Shown here: positions 1 through 6,806 of the stretch, piece by piece
How the letters are laid out: each line of letters begins with the position of its first letter
How positions within the stretch are numbered: position 1 is the first letter of the stretch
NCBI GenBank assembly: GCA_004296815.1
Contig: SCVT01000324.1
Coordinates: 1-8,877 of the forward strand
Length of the DNA: 8,877 bases
Reading direction: 5' to 3'
Source: Reyranella sp.
Lineage (GTDB): Bacteria; Pseudomonadota; Alphaproteobacteria; Reyranellales; Reyranellaceae
Notes under the pieces: generated by a model
Databases searched by the model: none
The model's input: only the letters and a program-made list of their open reading frames with translations
What the model was told of the DNA's origin: nothing
Made by a program: the position numbers and the translations under genes

Positions 1-161
1 TCCGCGAAGTTGGCGACGCAGCTTATGGCGTGACGGTTCTCGTCGATGAAGAGCAGCAGGACGCTCGTGCCGTCGCTGCTGATGCCCAGATGGAACCTCT
101 CGAGGGCGCTCGGCTTGCCGACCGCCTGATCGCCGCCCGACTGTCCAAACGTCTCTTCCAT
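1..161 (-). CDS. Hypothetical protein, N-terminal part only (runs off the left edge)
   Basis: The reading frame opens with ATG at 161 on the minus strand and stays open to the window edge, giving about 53 residues with no stop. A strong Shine-Dalgarno, AGGAGG, lies 5 bases before the ATG and decides the start. The visible protein starts MEETFGQSGG, is polar for about 20 residues, then shows alternating hydrophobic stretches (FHLGI, SVLLLFID, ISCVANF) that look like beta strands of a small soluble domain. There is no signal peptide. It lies 61 bp downstream of the topoisomerase IB gene on the same strand and could be co-transcribed with it. I do not recognise the family and assign no function. 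The strong ribosome binding site and protein-like composition make it a real gene with fair confidence. Confidence 0.6.
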   Translation of the reverse strand, partial: MEETFGQSGGDQAVGKPSALERFHLGISSDGTSVLLLFIDENRHAISCVANFA

Positions 162-222
162 GGCAGCCTCCTGTTCTGTTCCCGTCAACGGAACTGCCCT
201 GCCTTGCGTTCCCTCTCCTGCC

Positions 223-1302
223 TCAGGCGTGGCGCGCCACGACCCGCGCCAGCGCCATCGCCTGCCGTTCCAGGCTGCGCGGCGTCCGGCGCGGCAGGCG
301 GCCCTCCTCGTAGGCCGCGATCACCGAATCGTGCACGTAGCTCTTGCGGCAGACGGTGGGCGTGTTGGCCAAAGTCTCCGACGCGGCCACGATGGCGTCA
401 CGAACCGCCGCCTTCTGCAGCCGCTTGGTCGGCGCCGGCGCGAGTGCCGACAGCGAGTCCATGACGCTCGCCGAGGCGAGCAGCGTGCGGAAATCCTTGA
501 GCGACACGGCGCGGCCCGAGATCTCGCGCAGGAAGGCGTTGACCTCGTGCGCGCGCAGCTGCCGGATCGTGTCGTTCTCGCCGCGATACTGGAACAGTCG
601 CCGGCCGGGCAGCGACAGCAGCGTGCCGAGCGCGCCGGCCAGCCGCTTGTCCTTCACCTCGCGCGCCACCGTCTTGGCGCCCTTGGCGCGGAAGCGCAGC
701 CGGACCGTCACCCCGTCGATCTCGACGTTGGACTTCAGCAGCGTGGTGGCGCCTCTGGTGCCACGCTCGCGCGCATAGGCGTCGTTGCCGGCGCGGATCG
801 CGGCTTTCATCACCAGGCGAACGGCCGCCGCTGCGGCGTAGCGTGAATCGCAGGCCTCACCGCCGAGCGCGCGCGACACGCTGCGGCGGATGCGCGGCAG
901 GGAGCGCGCGAGGTCGCGCAGGCGGCCGGCCTTCACCGTCTCGCGGATCGCCAGCCAGTCGGGGTGGTAGCGGTATTGCAGCCGGCCGGCCGCATCCTCG
1001 CCGGTCGCCTGCAGGTGCGCGCGCGGGTCACTTGCGTAGCGCACGTTGATGTAGGCCGGCGGCATCGCCAGAGACTTGAGCCGCGCCAGCGTCTCGCCGT
1101 CGCGGATGGTCGCACCGCTCGCATCGACGAAGCGGAAGCCGCGGCCGCAGCGTTGCCTTTGCAGGCGGAGCGCCGCCTGCGAGACGCGCTTCAGCCCCTG
1201 TTCCTTCATCAATCGGTTGATCGCTGCGATCGTGGCCATGTCCGGATGAACGATTGCCGGCAGGCCGCCGTTCCTCGCCATCTCTTGGCGCGGCGGGTGC
1301 AA
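223..1302 (-). CDS. DNA topoisomerase IB (poxvirus/bacterial type)
   Basis: Cleaves one DNA strand through a 3'-phosphotyrosyl bond and relaxes supercoils of either sign without ATP. The 359-residue frame has the N-terminal DNA-binding domain (about 35-115, with GRGFRFVD, MPPAYINVRYA and HLQATGEDAAGRLQYRYHP) and the catalytic domain (about 120-330). Active-site positions visible are R170 (AIRAGNDAYA), K207 (FRAKGAK), R272 (KDFRT), N313 (ANTP) and Y322 (CRKSYVH), the nucleophile. The spacings 37, 65, 41 and 9 are, from memory, the same as in the Deinococcus enzyme, which also has Asn where the vaccinia enzyme has His. The start used is TTG at 1302, because GGAGG lies 9 bases upstream. In-frame ATGs at 1281 and 1239 lack a comparable site but would give a length closer to the family norm of about 340. 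It is transcribed divergently from the ROK-like gene. Function is confident; the exact start is not. Confidence 0.95.
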   Translation of the reverse strand: MHPPRQEMARNGGLPAIVHPDMATIAAINRLMKEQGLKRVSQAALRLQRQRCGRGFRFVDASGATIRDGETLARLKSLAMPPAYINVRYASDPRAHLQATGEDAAGRLQYRYHPDWLAIRETVKAGRLRDLARSLPRIRRSVSRALGGEACDSRYAAAAAVRLVMKAAIRAGNDAYARERGTRGATTLLKSNVEIDGVTVRLRFRAKGAKTVAREVKDKRLAGALGTLLSLPGRRLFQYRGENDTIRQLRAHEVNAFLREISGRAVSLKDFRTLLASASVMDSLSALAPAPTKRLQKAAVRDAIVAASETLANTPTVCRKSYVHDSVIAAYEEGRLPRRTPRSLERQAMALARVVARHA

Positions 1303-1369
1303 CCGGGCGGCCCTCCGGACGTTGGCGTGCTGCGGCCTTTAGGTGTTCGCCGCGGGGGGAAGGTGTCCG

Positions 1370-2512
1370 GTGGATAGCAGCACGCTTCACGACAGCGCGG
1401 CCACGCTGGCAGCTTCCGCGGCCGCCTCGTCTCTGACCGACCCACCTTCGACGCCGGCGGCCGATGTGGCTCCGCCCGCGGTGGTGGGCCATGGCGCCCG
1501 TACCCTGCCGGCTGTAACCGTCGATACCTACAACGAGGAGCTGCGCGACGACGAAGGCTTCGTCGGCGATCGTGCGAGCGGCCGAGCCTTTCGCGCCATC
1601 CTCGACGACTGGCGCGAGAAGGTGTCCGACGCGCTGGGCGAGGATCCGTTCGGCGACACGCCGACCCGCGAGATCTCCAAGTCCAAGCTCGACAAGGCCC
1701 TGGGCTCCGACGATACGGTAGCAGCCGGGCTCGTTCACACCGCGGTCGAGGAGTTCGCCGGCGAGCTCGCCACCGTCGTGCGCCGCTTCCTGCGGCTCGA
1801 AGGCTGGCGCGGGACGGAGCGCATCGTCGTCGGCGGCGGCCTGAGCTCGAGCCATATGGGCCAGCTCGCGATGGGCCGTGCCCAGATCATCCTGGCCGGC
1901 GAGGGCATCGCCGTGGACCTGAAGCCCATCGGCAATCATCCCGACGAGGCGGGCCTGATCGGCGCCGTGCAGCTGGCGCCCAGCTGGGTGCTGGCCGGCC
2001 ACGATGCCATCGTCGCCGTCGACATCGGCGGCACGAACCTGCGCGTCGGCATCGTCGAGCTGCGCATGAAGAAGGGCGACGTCTCCAAGGCCGCGGTGTG
2101 GAAGCTGCAGCACTGGCGCCACCGCGACGACAAGCCGAGCCGCGACCAGGCCGTCGAGCGCCTGGCCGAGATGGCGGCCGGCCTGATGGAGCGTGCGGTC
2201 GACGCCAAGCTCAAGGTCGCGCCGTTCGTGGGCGTCGGCTGTCCCGGCCTGATCGACGAGCACGGCGCCATCCTCAAGGGCGGCCAGAACCTGCCGGGCA
2301 ACTGGGAGGAAGGCGGCTTCAAGCTGGCGGCTGCGCTCGCCGGCCGCCTGCCGCGCATCGAAGGGCACGAGCCGGCCGTCATCCTGCACAACGACGCCGT
2401 CGTTCAGGGTCTGAGCGAAGTGCCGGCCATGACCGACGTCACCCGCTGGGGTGTGCTGACGATCGGCACCGGCCTCGGCAACGCGCGGTTCACCAACCGT
2501 CCACAGGAGTAG
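1370..2512 (+). CDS. ROK-family sugar kinase-like protein with permuted motif order
   Basis: About 380 residues from GTG 1370, which has GGAAGG 6 bases upstream; a GTG at 1343 would add 9 residues but has no clear site. The first 40 residues are Ala/Ser/Pro/Thr-rich and probably disordered. Next comes what is normally the C-terminal half of a ROK kinase: a helical segment with ASGRAF (about 69-74), TERIVVGGGL (about 149-158, adenosine-side GGG) and PDEAGLIGAV (about 191-200), the typical ROK end. Only then come the normal N-terminal motifs: VAVDIGGTNLRVG (about 216-228, phosphate 1), GVGCPGLID (about 288-296), NLPGNW (about 307-312), HNDA with the likely catalytic Asp near 342, and LTIGTGLGNA (about 363-372, phosphate 2). 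The protein ends 8 residues later. The CxCGxxGC zinc motif is absent; a GH pair near 40-41 could be the shifted remnant of the GExGH motif. Membership of the ASKHA/ROK fold is confident. Sugar substrate, and whether it is a kinase at all, are unknown. Confidence 0.85.
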   Translation: MDSSTLHDSAATLAASAAASSLTDPPSTPAADVAPPAVVGHGARTLPAVTVDTYNEELRDDEGFVGDRASGRAFRAILDDWREKVSDALGEDPFGDTPTREISKSKLDKALGSDDTVAAGLVHTAVEEFAGELATVVRRFLRLEGWRGTERIVVGGGLSSSHMGQLAMGRAQIILAGEGIAVDLKPIGNHPDEAGLIGAVQLAPSWVLAGHDAIVAVDIGGTNLRVGIVELRMKKGDVSKAAVWKLQHWRHRDDKPSRDQAVERLAEMAAGLMERAVDAKLKVAPFVGVGCPGLIDEHGAILKGGQNLPGNWEEGGFKLAAALAGRLPRIEGHEPAVILHNDAVVQGLSEVPAMTDVTRWGVLTIGTGLGNARFTNRPQE

Positions 2513-2518
2513 GGCGCG

Positions 2519-2677
2519 ATGCGGTCGGCAGTCGTCGTGGTCGAGCCGGAATTGCTGGACGAGATCGCCGCACTTGCGCGGCTGTGGTCGGGCGATCTGC
2601 GTCGCCGACATTGCCGGCCCATGGACCTGCGCGCCCTGGCGCGACGCGTCGGCCGCGTCAGCGTATGTCGTCGATAA
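2519..2677 (+). CDS. Possible small protein of 52 residues downstream of the ROK-like gene
   Basis: The frame opens with ATG 2519 and closes with TAA at 2675-2677. AGGAG lies 9 bases before the ATG and straddles the last codons and stop of the ROK-like gene, so translation could be coupled to it. The first 23 residues (MRSAVVVVEP then ELLDEIAALARLW) read like a beta strand followed by an amphipathic helix, typical of real protein. The rest is Arg-rich and less convincing. The 3' end overlaps the end of the convergent Crp/Fnr gene by 20 bp. No family is recognised. It may be a genuine small protein, or the start of a longer gene truncated by a frameshift, since no continuation is obvious on the plus strand. 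Confidence is moderate to low. Confidence 0.35.
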   Translation: MRSAVVVVEPELLDEIAALARLWSGDLRRRHCRPMDLRALARRVGRVSVCRR

Positions 2678-3503
2678 TCTTCTGCGTCTTCTCGCGCAGC
2701 GCGCCGACGCATTCGCAGGCGCCGCGCTCGAGGCCGGCGCGATCGAGGATCGTGATCTTGCCGCGCTGGTAGCGGATCAGGCCCGCCTGCTGCAGCCCGT
2801 AGGCGATGAGGCTCACCGTCGGGCGACGCACCGCCAGCATCTGGGCCAGGAAATCATGCGTGAGCCGGATGACGTCGTCGTCGATCCGGTCCCGCACCTG
2901 GACGATCCAGCGGCACAGGCGGCGGTCGGCCGTGTGCAGGGCGTTGCAGGCCGCGGTCTGCTGCATCTGCGCCAGGGTGAGCTCGTTGCTCATCAGCGCC
3001 ATCTGGCGCAGGCCCGCATTCTCCTCGACGGCGACGCGGAAATCCGATGCCGCCATGCGCCACGAGGTGGCGTCGATCTGAACGATGGCCCGCGTGCCGG
3101 CGCGATGCTCGCCCAGCGCCGTCAGGCTGCCCATCATCGATTCGCGCCCCAGAGTGGCGGTCTCGATCTGCGCGCCGTCCTGCATCGTCGCCACCAGCGA
3201 GATCATGCCGCTGTCGATGAAGTGGACGTGCTCCACCTTTGCGCCGGACTCGTGCAGTACCAGGCCCTGTGGCAGGCGGTGGAAAACGAGATGCGGGCGC
3301 AACCGGGCCAGCTCCGGTGCCGAGAGTGCCTTCAGGAACAGGTTTTTCGGCTCGAACGCGTGCGCCAATTCGGGAATTTCTTCATTGTGATGCGCACGGC
3401 GGATCGAACGGCGCGCGATTTTTCCAGTGGCCGGACTGTACGGTCCCTTGCGGTCCGTGGTCGGTACCGTAACGAACGCTTGGGCGCGGGCGTTTCTCGA
3501 CAT
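2658..3503 (-). CDS. Crp/Fnr-family transcriptional regulator
   Basis: Cytoplasmic DNA-binding regulator of 281 residues. A basic, polar N-terminal extension (1-53) precedes a cyclic-nucleotide-binding-type beta barrel (about 54-165; VEHVHFIDSGMISLVATMQDG is split at 90-110). A long dimer helix (about 165-200, with QQTAACNALHTADRRLCRW) and a helix-turn-helix of the HTH_Crp type (about 213-252; DFLAQML, VRRPTVS, AGLIRYQRGKITI) follow. The phosphate-binding loop reads TLGRESMMG instead of the GE...RSA pattern of cAMP-binding CRP, and there is no FNR cysteine cluster at the N terminus. The signal is therefore probably neither cAMP nor an iron-sulfur cluster. The ATG at 3503 is supported by GAGG 5 bases upstream, overlapping the stop of the preceding gene. 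It is the second gene of a two-gene minus-strand operon. The signal and target genes cannot be read from the sequence. Confidence 0.92.
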   Translation of the reverse strand: MSRNARAQAFVTVPTTDRKGPYSPATGKIARRSIRRAHHNEEIPELAHAFEPKNLFLKALSAPELARLRPHLVFHRLPQGLVLHESGAKVEHVHFIDSGMISLVATMQDGAQIETATLGRESMMGSLTALGEHRAGTRAIVQIDATSWRMAASDFRVAVEENAGLRQMALMSNELTLAQMQQTAACNALHTADRRLCRWIVQVRDRIDDDVIRLTHDFLAQMLAVRRPTVSLIAYGLQQAGLIRYQRGKITILDRAGLERGACECVGALREKTQKIIDDIR

Positions 3504-3510
3504 CTTGGCC

Positions 3511-3813
3511 TCAGAACGGAAGCGCGCGTCCGTGCGGCATGCGTCGGCCGAGACGGTCGCGTTTCTTCAGGGGTTCATCGGGGCGCGGCGCGCTGCTCGC
3601 CTCTTCGTCGCTCAGCGCCGCGGCGGCATGCTGGCGACCCAGGGCGGTCAGTCGTGGACCTGCCGGACCGTCGCGCAGCAGCCCGAGCAATTCGAGCCGC
3701 AGGCGATGTGATGACGGCAGCTTCACTGCCTGCCCGACGGACAGGGCTCGAAGGAGACGCTGCTCCTCCGCGCTGATCCGTACATGGGTGGGCGACGCCG
3801 GGGCGGTCGGCAT
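3511..3813 (-). CDS. Small protein of 100 residues, possibly winged-helix, first gene of the Crp/Fnr operon
   Basis: The frame starts at ATG 3813 and ends with TGA at 3511-3513, 7 bp before the Crp/Fnr start; its stop codon is part of that gene's ribosome binding site. It could extend upstream to 4101, but the added 96 residues are Pro/Arg/Ser-rich and look like translated intergenic DNA. Residues about 13-60 (ISAEEQRLLRAL, KLPSSHRLRLELLGLLRDG, PRLTALGRQ) suggest two helices followed by a wing, as in small winged-helix domains. The last 35 residues are charged and probably disordered. A GGGAG lies about 10 bases before the ATG, a modest site. The family is not recognised. Given the coupling, it may work with the regulator, as a partner or co-regulator. 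The DNA-binding reading is inference from pattern only. Confidence 0.65.
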   Translation of the reverse strand: MPTAPASPTHVRISAEEQRLLRALSVGQAVKLPSSHRLRLELLGLLRDGPAGPRLTALGRQHAAAALSDEEASSAPRPDEPLKKRDRLGRRMPHGRALPF

Positions 3814-4099
3814 GAACTCACGGCTCCCTGCGCCCGAGGAAGGCGCGTTTGAGTTGGGCGTCCAGAATTGGGCGCGTCCGAAGTGGGGGCTGGGCTGGCC
3901 GATCCCGTCAGGTAGCCCATCTGGCACCGGCAGGGAGGCAACGGTGTCTGACGGGGGTGGTTCCGGGCGGCTGGATTTTTGCACTCCAGCGCGTTTTGGG
4001 CCGGGAAACCTCCGCTTTGGAGGCGAAAGTCGGCCGATTCGGCCGGTCGGGGTCTTTTGTTTCGTGCACCTTTTCCGCACCTCGCGTAGGCCATTCGAC
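3814..4099. promoter_or_regulatory. Divergent intergenic region between the Crp/Fnr operon and the hybrid kinase
   Basis: This 286-bp gap separates two divergently transcribed units and should hold both promoters. Composition changes visibly: T-runs (GATTTTTGCAC near 3974-3984, CGTTTTGGG near 3992-4000, CTTTTGTTTCG near 4053-4063) interrupt the GC-rich background. Two inverted repeats lie in it: CCTCC-GCTTT-GGAGG at 4009-4023 and a perfect 15-bp palindrome at 4031-4045. I cannot pick convincing -35/-10 or sigma-54 elements. Open frames crossing it in both directions look like non-coding translation. Confidence 0.5.
4031..4045. promoter_or_regulatory. Perfect 15-bp palindrome, candidate operator
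   Basis: CGGCCGA-T-TCGGCCG has two 7-bp arms around one central base and is centred about 62 bp before the kinase ATG. Position and symmetry suit a dimeric regulator site, possibly one bound by a regulator encoded next door. It does not resemble the canonical TGTGA or TTGAT half-sites of CRP or FNR. In GC-rich DNA such a palindrome can also arise by chance, so the assignment is tentative. Confidence 0.3.
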
Positions 4100-6733
4100 A
4101 TGAGCAGCGTCGATCGAAACGGCCCGGCCCCCGTTGCTGACTCGGCGTCCGACTCGTCGCCGGGACGTCGCTGGTTCGCCCGGGCGCTCCCGGTCGACCG
4201 GATCGCACCGCGCTGGCTGCATCGCGTGCCGTTTCGCTTCCGCGTCGCCGCCGTGGTCGCCGCCTACCTCCTGGCCACGCTCGGTATCCTCGGCGCCCTG
4301 TTGCTGCAGTTGCGCACCGACACGCTCGACGCCGCCGCCAAGCTCACCGACTCGCTGACGCGCATGGCCGCCCGCGAGACGTCGTACGCCCTTCAATCGG
4401 TCCAGCAGACCCTCGTCATCGCCGACGGTATCCTCGACCGGCACCAGGCGAACGGCACGCTGACGCAGGAGGCGATCGGCGCCGAGTTCCGCGCCCTGCT
4501 GCGCGATCGGCCCCAGCTCCTGGTCATGTGGCTGCTCGACGAGCAGGGCCGCATCGTCTTCCACTCCAAGGACGAGAGCACCGGCTTCGACTTCTCCGAC
4601 CGGCCCTACTTCCGCCACCACCTCGTCAAGACGGCCGACCCGTTCCACGTCTCCGATCCGGTGAAGAGCCGCATCACCGGCGCCTGGATGCTGCCGGCGA
4701 GCCGTGCCTGGATCGGTGCCGACGGCCGCTTCCGTGGCGTCATCGTCGCCGCCATCAACCCCGCCTTCTTCGAGCGCACCTGGAAGCCCGACGATGCCGG
4801 CCAGGATTTCAGCGTCACGCTGATGCGCAGCGACGGCGTGCTGTTGATGCGCAGCCCCTTCCGCGAGGATGCGATGGGACGGCGCATTCCCTCCGCGGCT
4901 GGCCTCGCCCCCCTGGCACTGGACAACGGCCGCGGCACCGCCATCCGGGTGAGCCCGCTCGACGGCGTCGAGCGCCTGCTCGGCTTCCAGCCGCTGCCCC
5001 TGGATCGCGACCTCATGATCGTCGTCGGCCAGGGTATCGCCGGCATCCTGGCACCGTGGCGCCACATCGTCGGCGTCGTGGCTTTGGGCTGGATCCTCAC
5101 CACCCTGGGCCTGGCGGTGCTCGGGACGTGGCTGGTCGGCGAGTGGCAGGCGCGGCAGGCCACCGAGAGCAACTACCGGACCCTGTTCGACGGCAATCCC
5201 GATCCCATGGCCGTGTTCGACCGGGATACGCGGCGCTACCTCGCCGTCAACGACGCCATGGTCCGCCAGTACGGCTGGACGCGCGAGGAGTTCCTGAAGA
5301 TGACTCCGGCCGACCTGCGCCTGCCGGAGGACATGCACATGCTCGACGCGTTGCTACGCGAGGGACCGCCTGATCCCGTGCGTCGCATCTACGGCCGGCA
5401 TCGCCGCAAGGACGGGTCGATCGTCGAGGTCGAGGTCAGCTTCGCCGCCGTCGAGTTCGAGGGGCGTCCGGCGTTGCTGCCCATGGCGCGCGACATCACC
5501 GAGCGCAAGCGTGCCGAGCGCGAGCATCACGCCTCGGAGGAGAAGCTGCGTCAGCTCCAGAAGATGGAGGCGGTCGGCCAGCTCACCGGCGGTGTCGCCC
5601 ACGACTTCAACAACATCCTGATGGTCATGATGGCCAACACCGACTCGCTGGAGGACGACTACGATCTCCCGCCGGCGGTGCGCGAGCACGTCGCCAACAT
5701 CGCGCGCGCCACGCGCCGCGCCGCGGATCTCACGCGGCAGCTCCTCGCCTTCTCGCGCAAGCAGCCGCTCAGGCCGCAGGTCACCGACGTCAACGACCTC
5801 GTCGTCGCCACCGGGCGCCTGCTGCGCCGGACCCTGGGCGAGCAGGTCGAGACCGATTCGGTGCTGGCCGAGAACCTGTGGCCGGTCGCCATCGACCGCG
5901 CCCAGCTCGAGACCGCACTGCTCAACCTCTGCGTCAACTCGCGCGACGCCATGCCGGGCGGCGGCAGGCTTCTCGTCGAGACGCGTAACGTCACGCGCGA
6001 CGCCACCGCGCTGGAGCGCCATCCCGGCGCCATGTCAGGTACTCGGCCGGGCGACTACGTCGCGCTGTCGGTCACCGACACCGGCAGCGGCATCGCGCCC
6101 GAGAACCTCGACAAGGTGTTCGAGCCGTTCTTCACGACCAAGGAAGTCGGTCGCGGCACCGGCCTCGGCCTCTCCATGGTCTACGGCTTCGTGCAGCAGA
6201 GCCAGGGCCATGTCGAGATCGACAGCGCCCCCGGCCGCGGCACGACGGTGACGATCTACCTGCCGCGCAGCGACGGCGTGCCGGAAGTCGCCGGCGATCC
6301 CGCGGGTGTCGTGCCGCGCGGCCGCGAGCGCATCCTGGTCGTCGAGGACGATCCGCAGGTGCGCCAGAACGTCGTGCAGCAGCTCCGCGGGCTGGGCTAC
6401 GCGGTCGACGAGGCGGGCGACGGCGCGGCCGGGCTCGCCGCCTGCGAGGCGGCCGGCCGGTCCGCCGCCGCGTCGTACGACCTCGTCCTGACCGACGTCA
6501 TCATGCCGGGCCCGGTCGGCGGCAAGGCGCTGGCCGATGCCATCGCGGCGAAGTGGCCGGCGGTCCCCGTGGTCTTCATGTCGGGCTACACCGAGGACGC
6601 CATCGCCCGCGACGGCCGCCTGCCACCCGGTGTGCGCCTGCTCAGCAAGCCGTTCCGCCGGCGCGAGCTGGCCCAGTTCGTGCGCGAGGCGCTCGCGGCG
6701 GCCGAAGCGGGCCGCGCCGCGGCCGCCGAATAA
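4100..6733 (+). CDS. Membrane hybrid histidine kinase (Cache-like sensor, PAS, HisKA, HATPase, receiver)
   Basis: An 877-residue two-component hybrid sensor from ATG 4100; a further open frame upstream has no good start or protein-like sequence. Membrane helix 1 is about 47-69. The periplasmic part (about 70-320) resembles a double Cache sensor, with [23 protein letters not shown] and [13 protein letters not shown]. Membrane helix 2 is about 322-347. A PAS domain follows (about 356-470, ending [12 protein letters not shown]), then a short coiled coil. HisKA has the phospho-accepting H501 in VAHDFNNIL. The ATPase domain shows the N box (N609/N613, [11 protein letters not shown]), G1 at D660 (DTGSGI), the F box (FEPFFTT) and G2 (GRGTGLGLS, about 684-692). 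The C-terminal receiver (about 743-866) has E749/D750/D751, phospho-acceptor D799, S828 and K850, all intact. The weak GTAGG upstream suggests low translation. No Hpt or separate response regulator is adjacent; the divergent Crp/Fnr operon is the nearest regulator. Ligand and output are unknown. Confidence 0.95.
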   Translation: MSSVDRNGPAPVADSASDSSPGRRWFARALPVDRIAPRWLHRVPFRFRVAAVVAAYLLATLGILGALLLQLRTDTLDAAAKLTDSLTRMAARETSYALQSVQQTLVIADGILDRHQANGTLTQEAIGAEFRALLRDRPQLLVMWLLDEQGRIVFHSKDESTGFDFSDRPYFRHHLVKTADPFHVSDPVKSRITGAWMLPASRAWIGADGRFRGVIVAAINPAFFERTWKPDDAGQDFSVTLMRSDGVLLMRSPFREDAMGRRIPSAAGLAPLALDNGRGTAIRVSPLDGVERLLGFQPLPLDRDLMIVVGQGIAGILAPWRHIVGVVALGWILTTLGLAVLGTWLVGEWQARQATESNYRTLFDGNPDPMAVFDRDTRRYLAVNDAMVRQYGWTREEFLKMTPADLRLPEDMHMLDALLREGPPDPVRRIYGRHRRKDGSIVEVEVSFAAVEFEGRPALLPMARDITERKRAEREHHASEEKLRQLQKMEAVGQLTGGVAHDFNNILMVMMANTDSLEDDYDLPPAVREHVANIARATRRAADLTRQLLAFSRKQPLRPQVTDVNDLVVATGRLLRRTLGEQVETDSVLAENLWPVAIDRAQLETALLNLCVNSRDAMPGGGRLLVETRNVTRDATALERHPGAMSGTRPGDYVALSVTDTGSGIAPENLDKVFEPFFTTKEVGRGTGLGLSMVYGFVQQSQGHVEIDSAPGRGTTVTIYLPRSDGVPEVAGDPAGVVPRGRERILVVEDDPQVRQNVVQQLRGLGYAVDEAGDGAAGLAACEAAGRSAAASYDLVLTDVIMPGPVGGKALADAIAAKWPAVPVVFMSGYTEDAIARDGRLPPGVRLLSKPFRRRELAQFVREALAAAEAGRAAAAE

Positions 6734-6764
6734 TCGGGAAGCGGAGGCGGCGCGCGCGAATCCT

Positions 6765-6794
6765 TCCTGTCGACTAGAGTGGTGCGGGACAGGA
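6765..6794 (+). promoter_or_regulatory. Inverted repeat covering the ribosome binding site of the NIPSNAP gene
   Basis: TCCTGTC (6765-6771) is exactly complementary to GACAGGA (6788-6794) across a 16-base loop. The right arm includes the first AGGA of the AGGAGAGGAG stretch that precedes ATG 6807, so the hairpin could partly mask ribosome binding. A second GGAG at 6797-6800 stays free, so any effect would be partial. No ligand-binding structure is evident. Confidence 0.25.
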
Positions 6795-6806
6795 GAGGAG
6801 ACCCGC

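Noticed and set aside
178..194. Inverted repeat GTTCC/GGAAC between topoisomerase and the left-edge gene
   Set aside because: Only 5 bp with a 7-base loop and no T-run; expected by chance at this frequency.
1028..2611. Long minus-strand open frame (527 codons) opposite the ROK-like gene
   Set aside because: It is antisense to motif-bearing ROK sequence, overlaps the topoisomerase start, and its composition (His/Arg/Ala/Gln-rich, no motifs) is typical of the antisense frame of GC-rich genes.
2574..3776. Plus-strand open frame of 400 codons across the Crp/Fnr operon
   Set aside because: Antisense to two genes with clear protein features; composition is that of a shadow frame.
3539..4099. N-terminal extension of the kinase frame to 3539
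   Set aside because: It crosses the small gene and the intergenic region, is Arg/Pro/Ser-rich with no domain, and ATG 4100 gives a normal kinase start before membrane helix 1.
3814..4101. N-terminal extension of the small winged-helix-like gene to 4101
   Set aside because: The extra 96 residues look like translated promoter DNA; protein-like sequence begins only after the ATG at 3813.
3908..5338. Minus-strand open frame of 476 codons opposite the kinase
   Set aside because: Shadow of the kinase coding frame; no domain pattern and no ribosome site.
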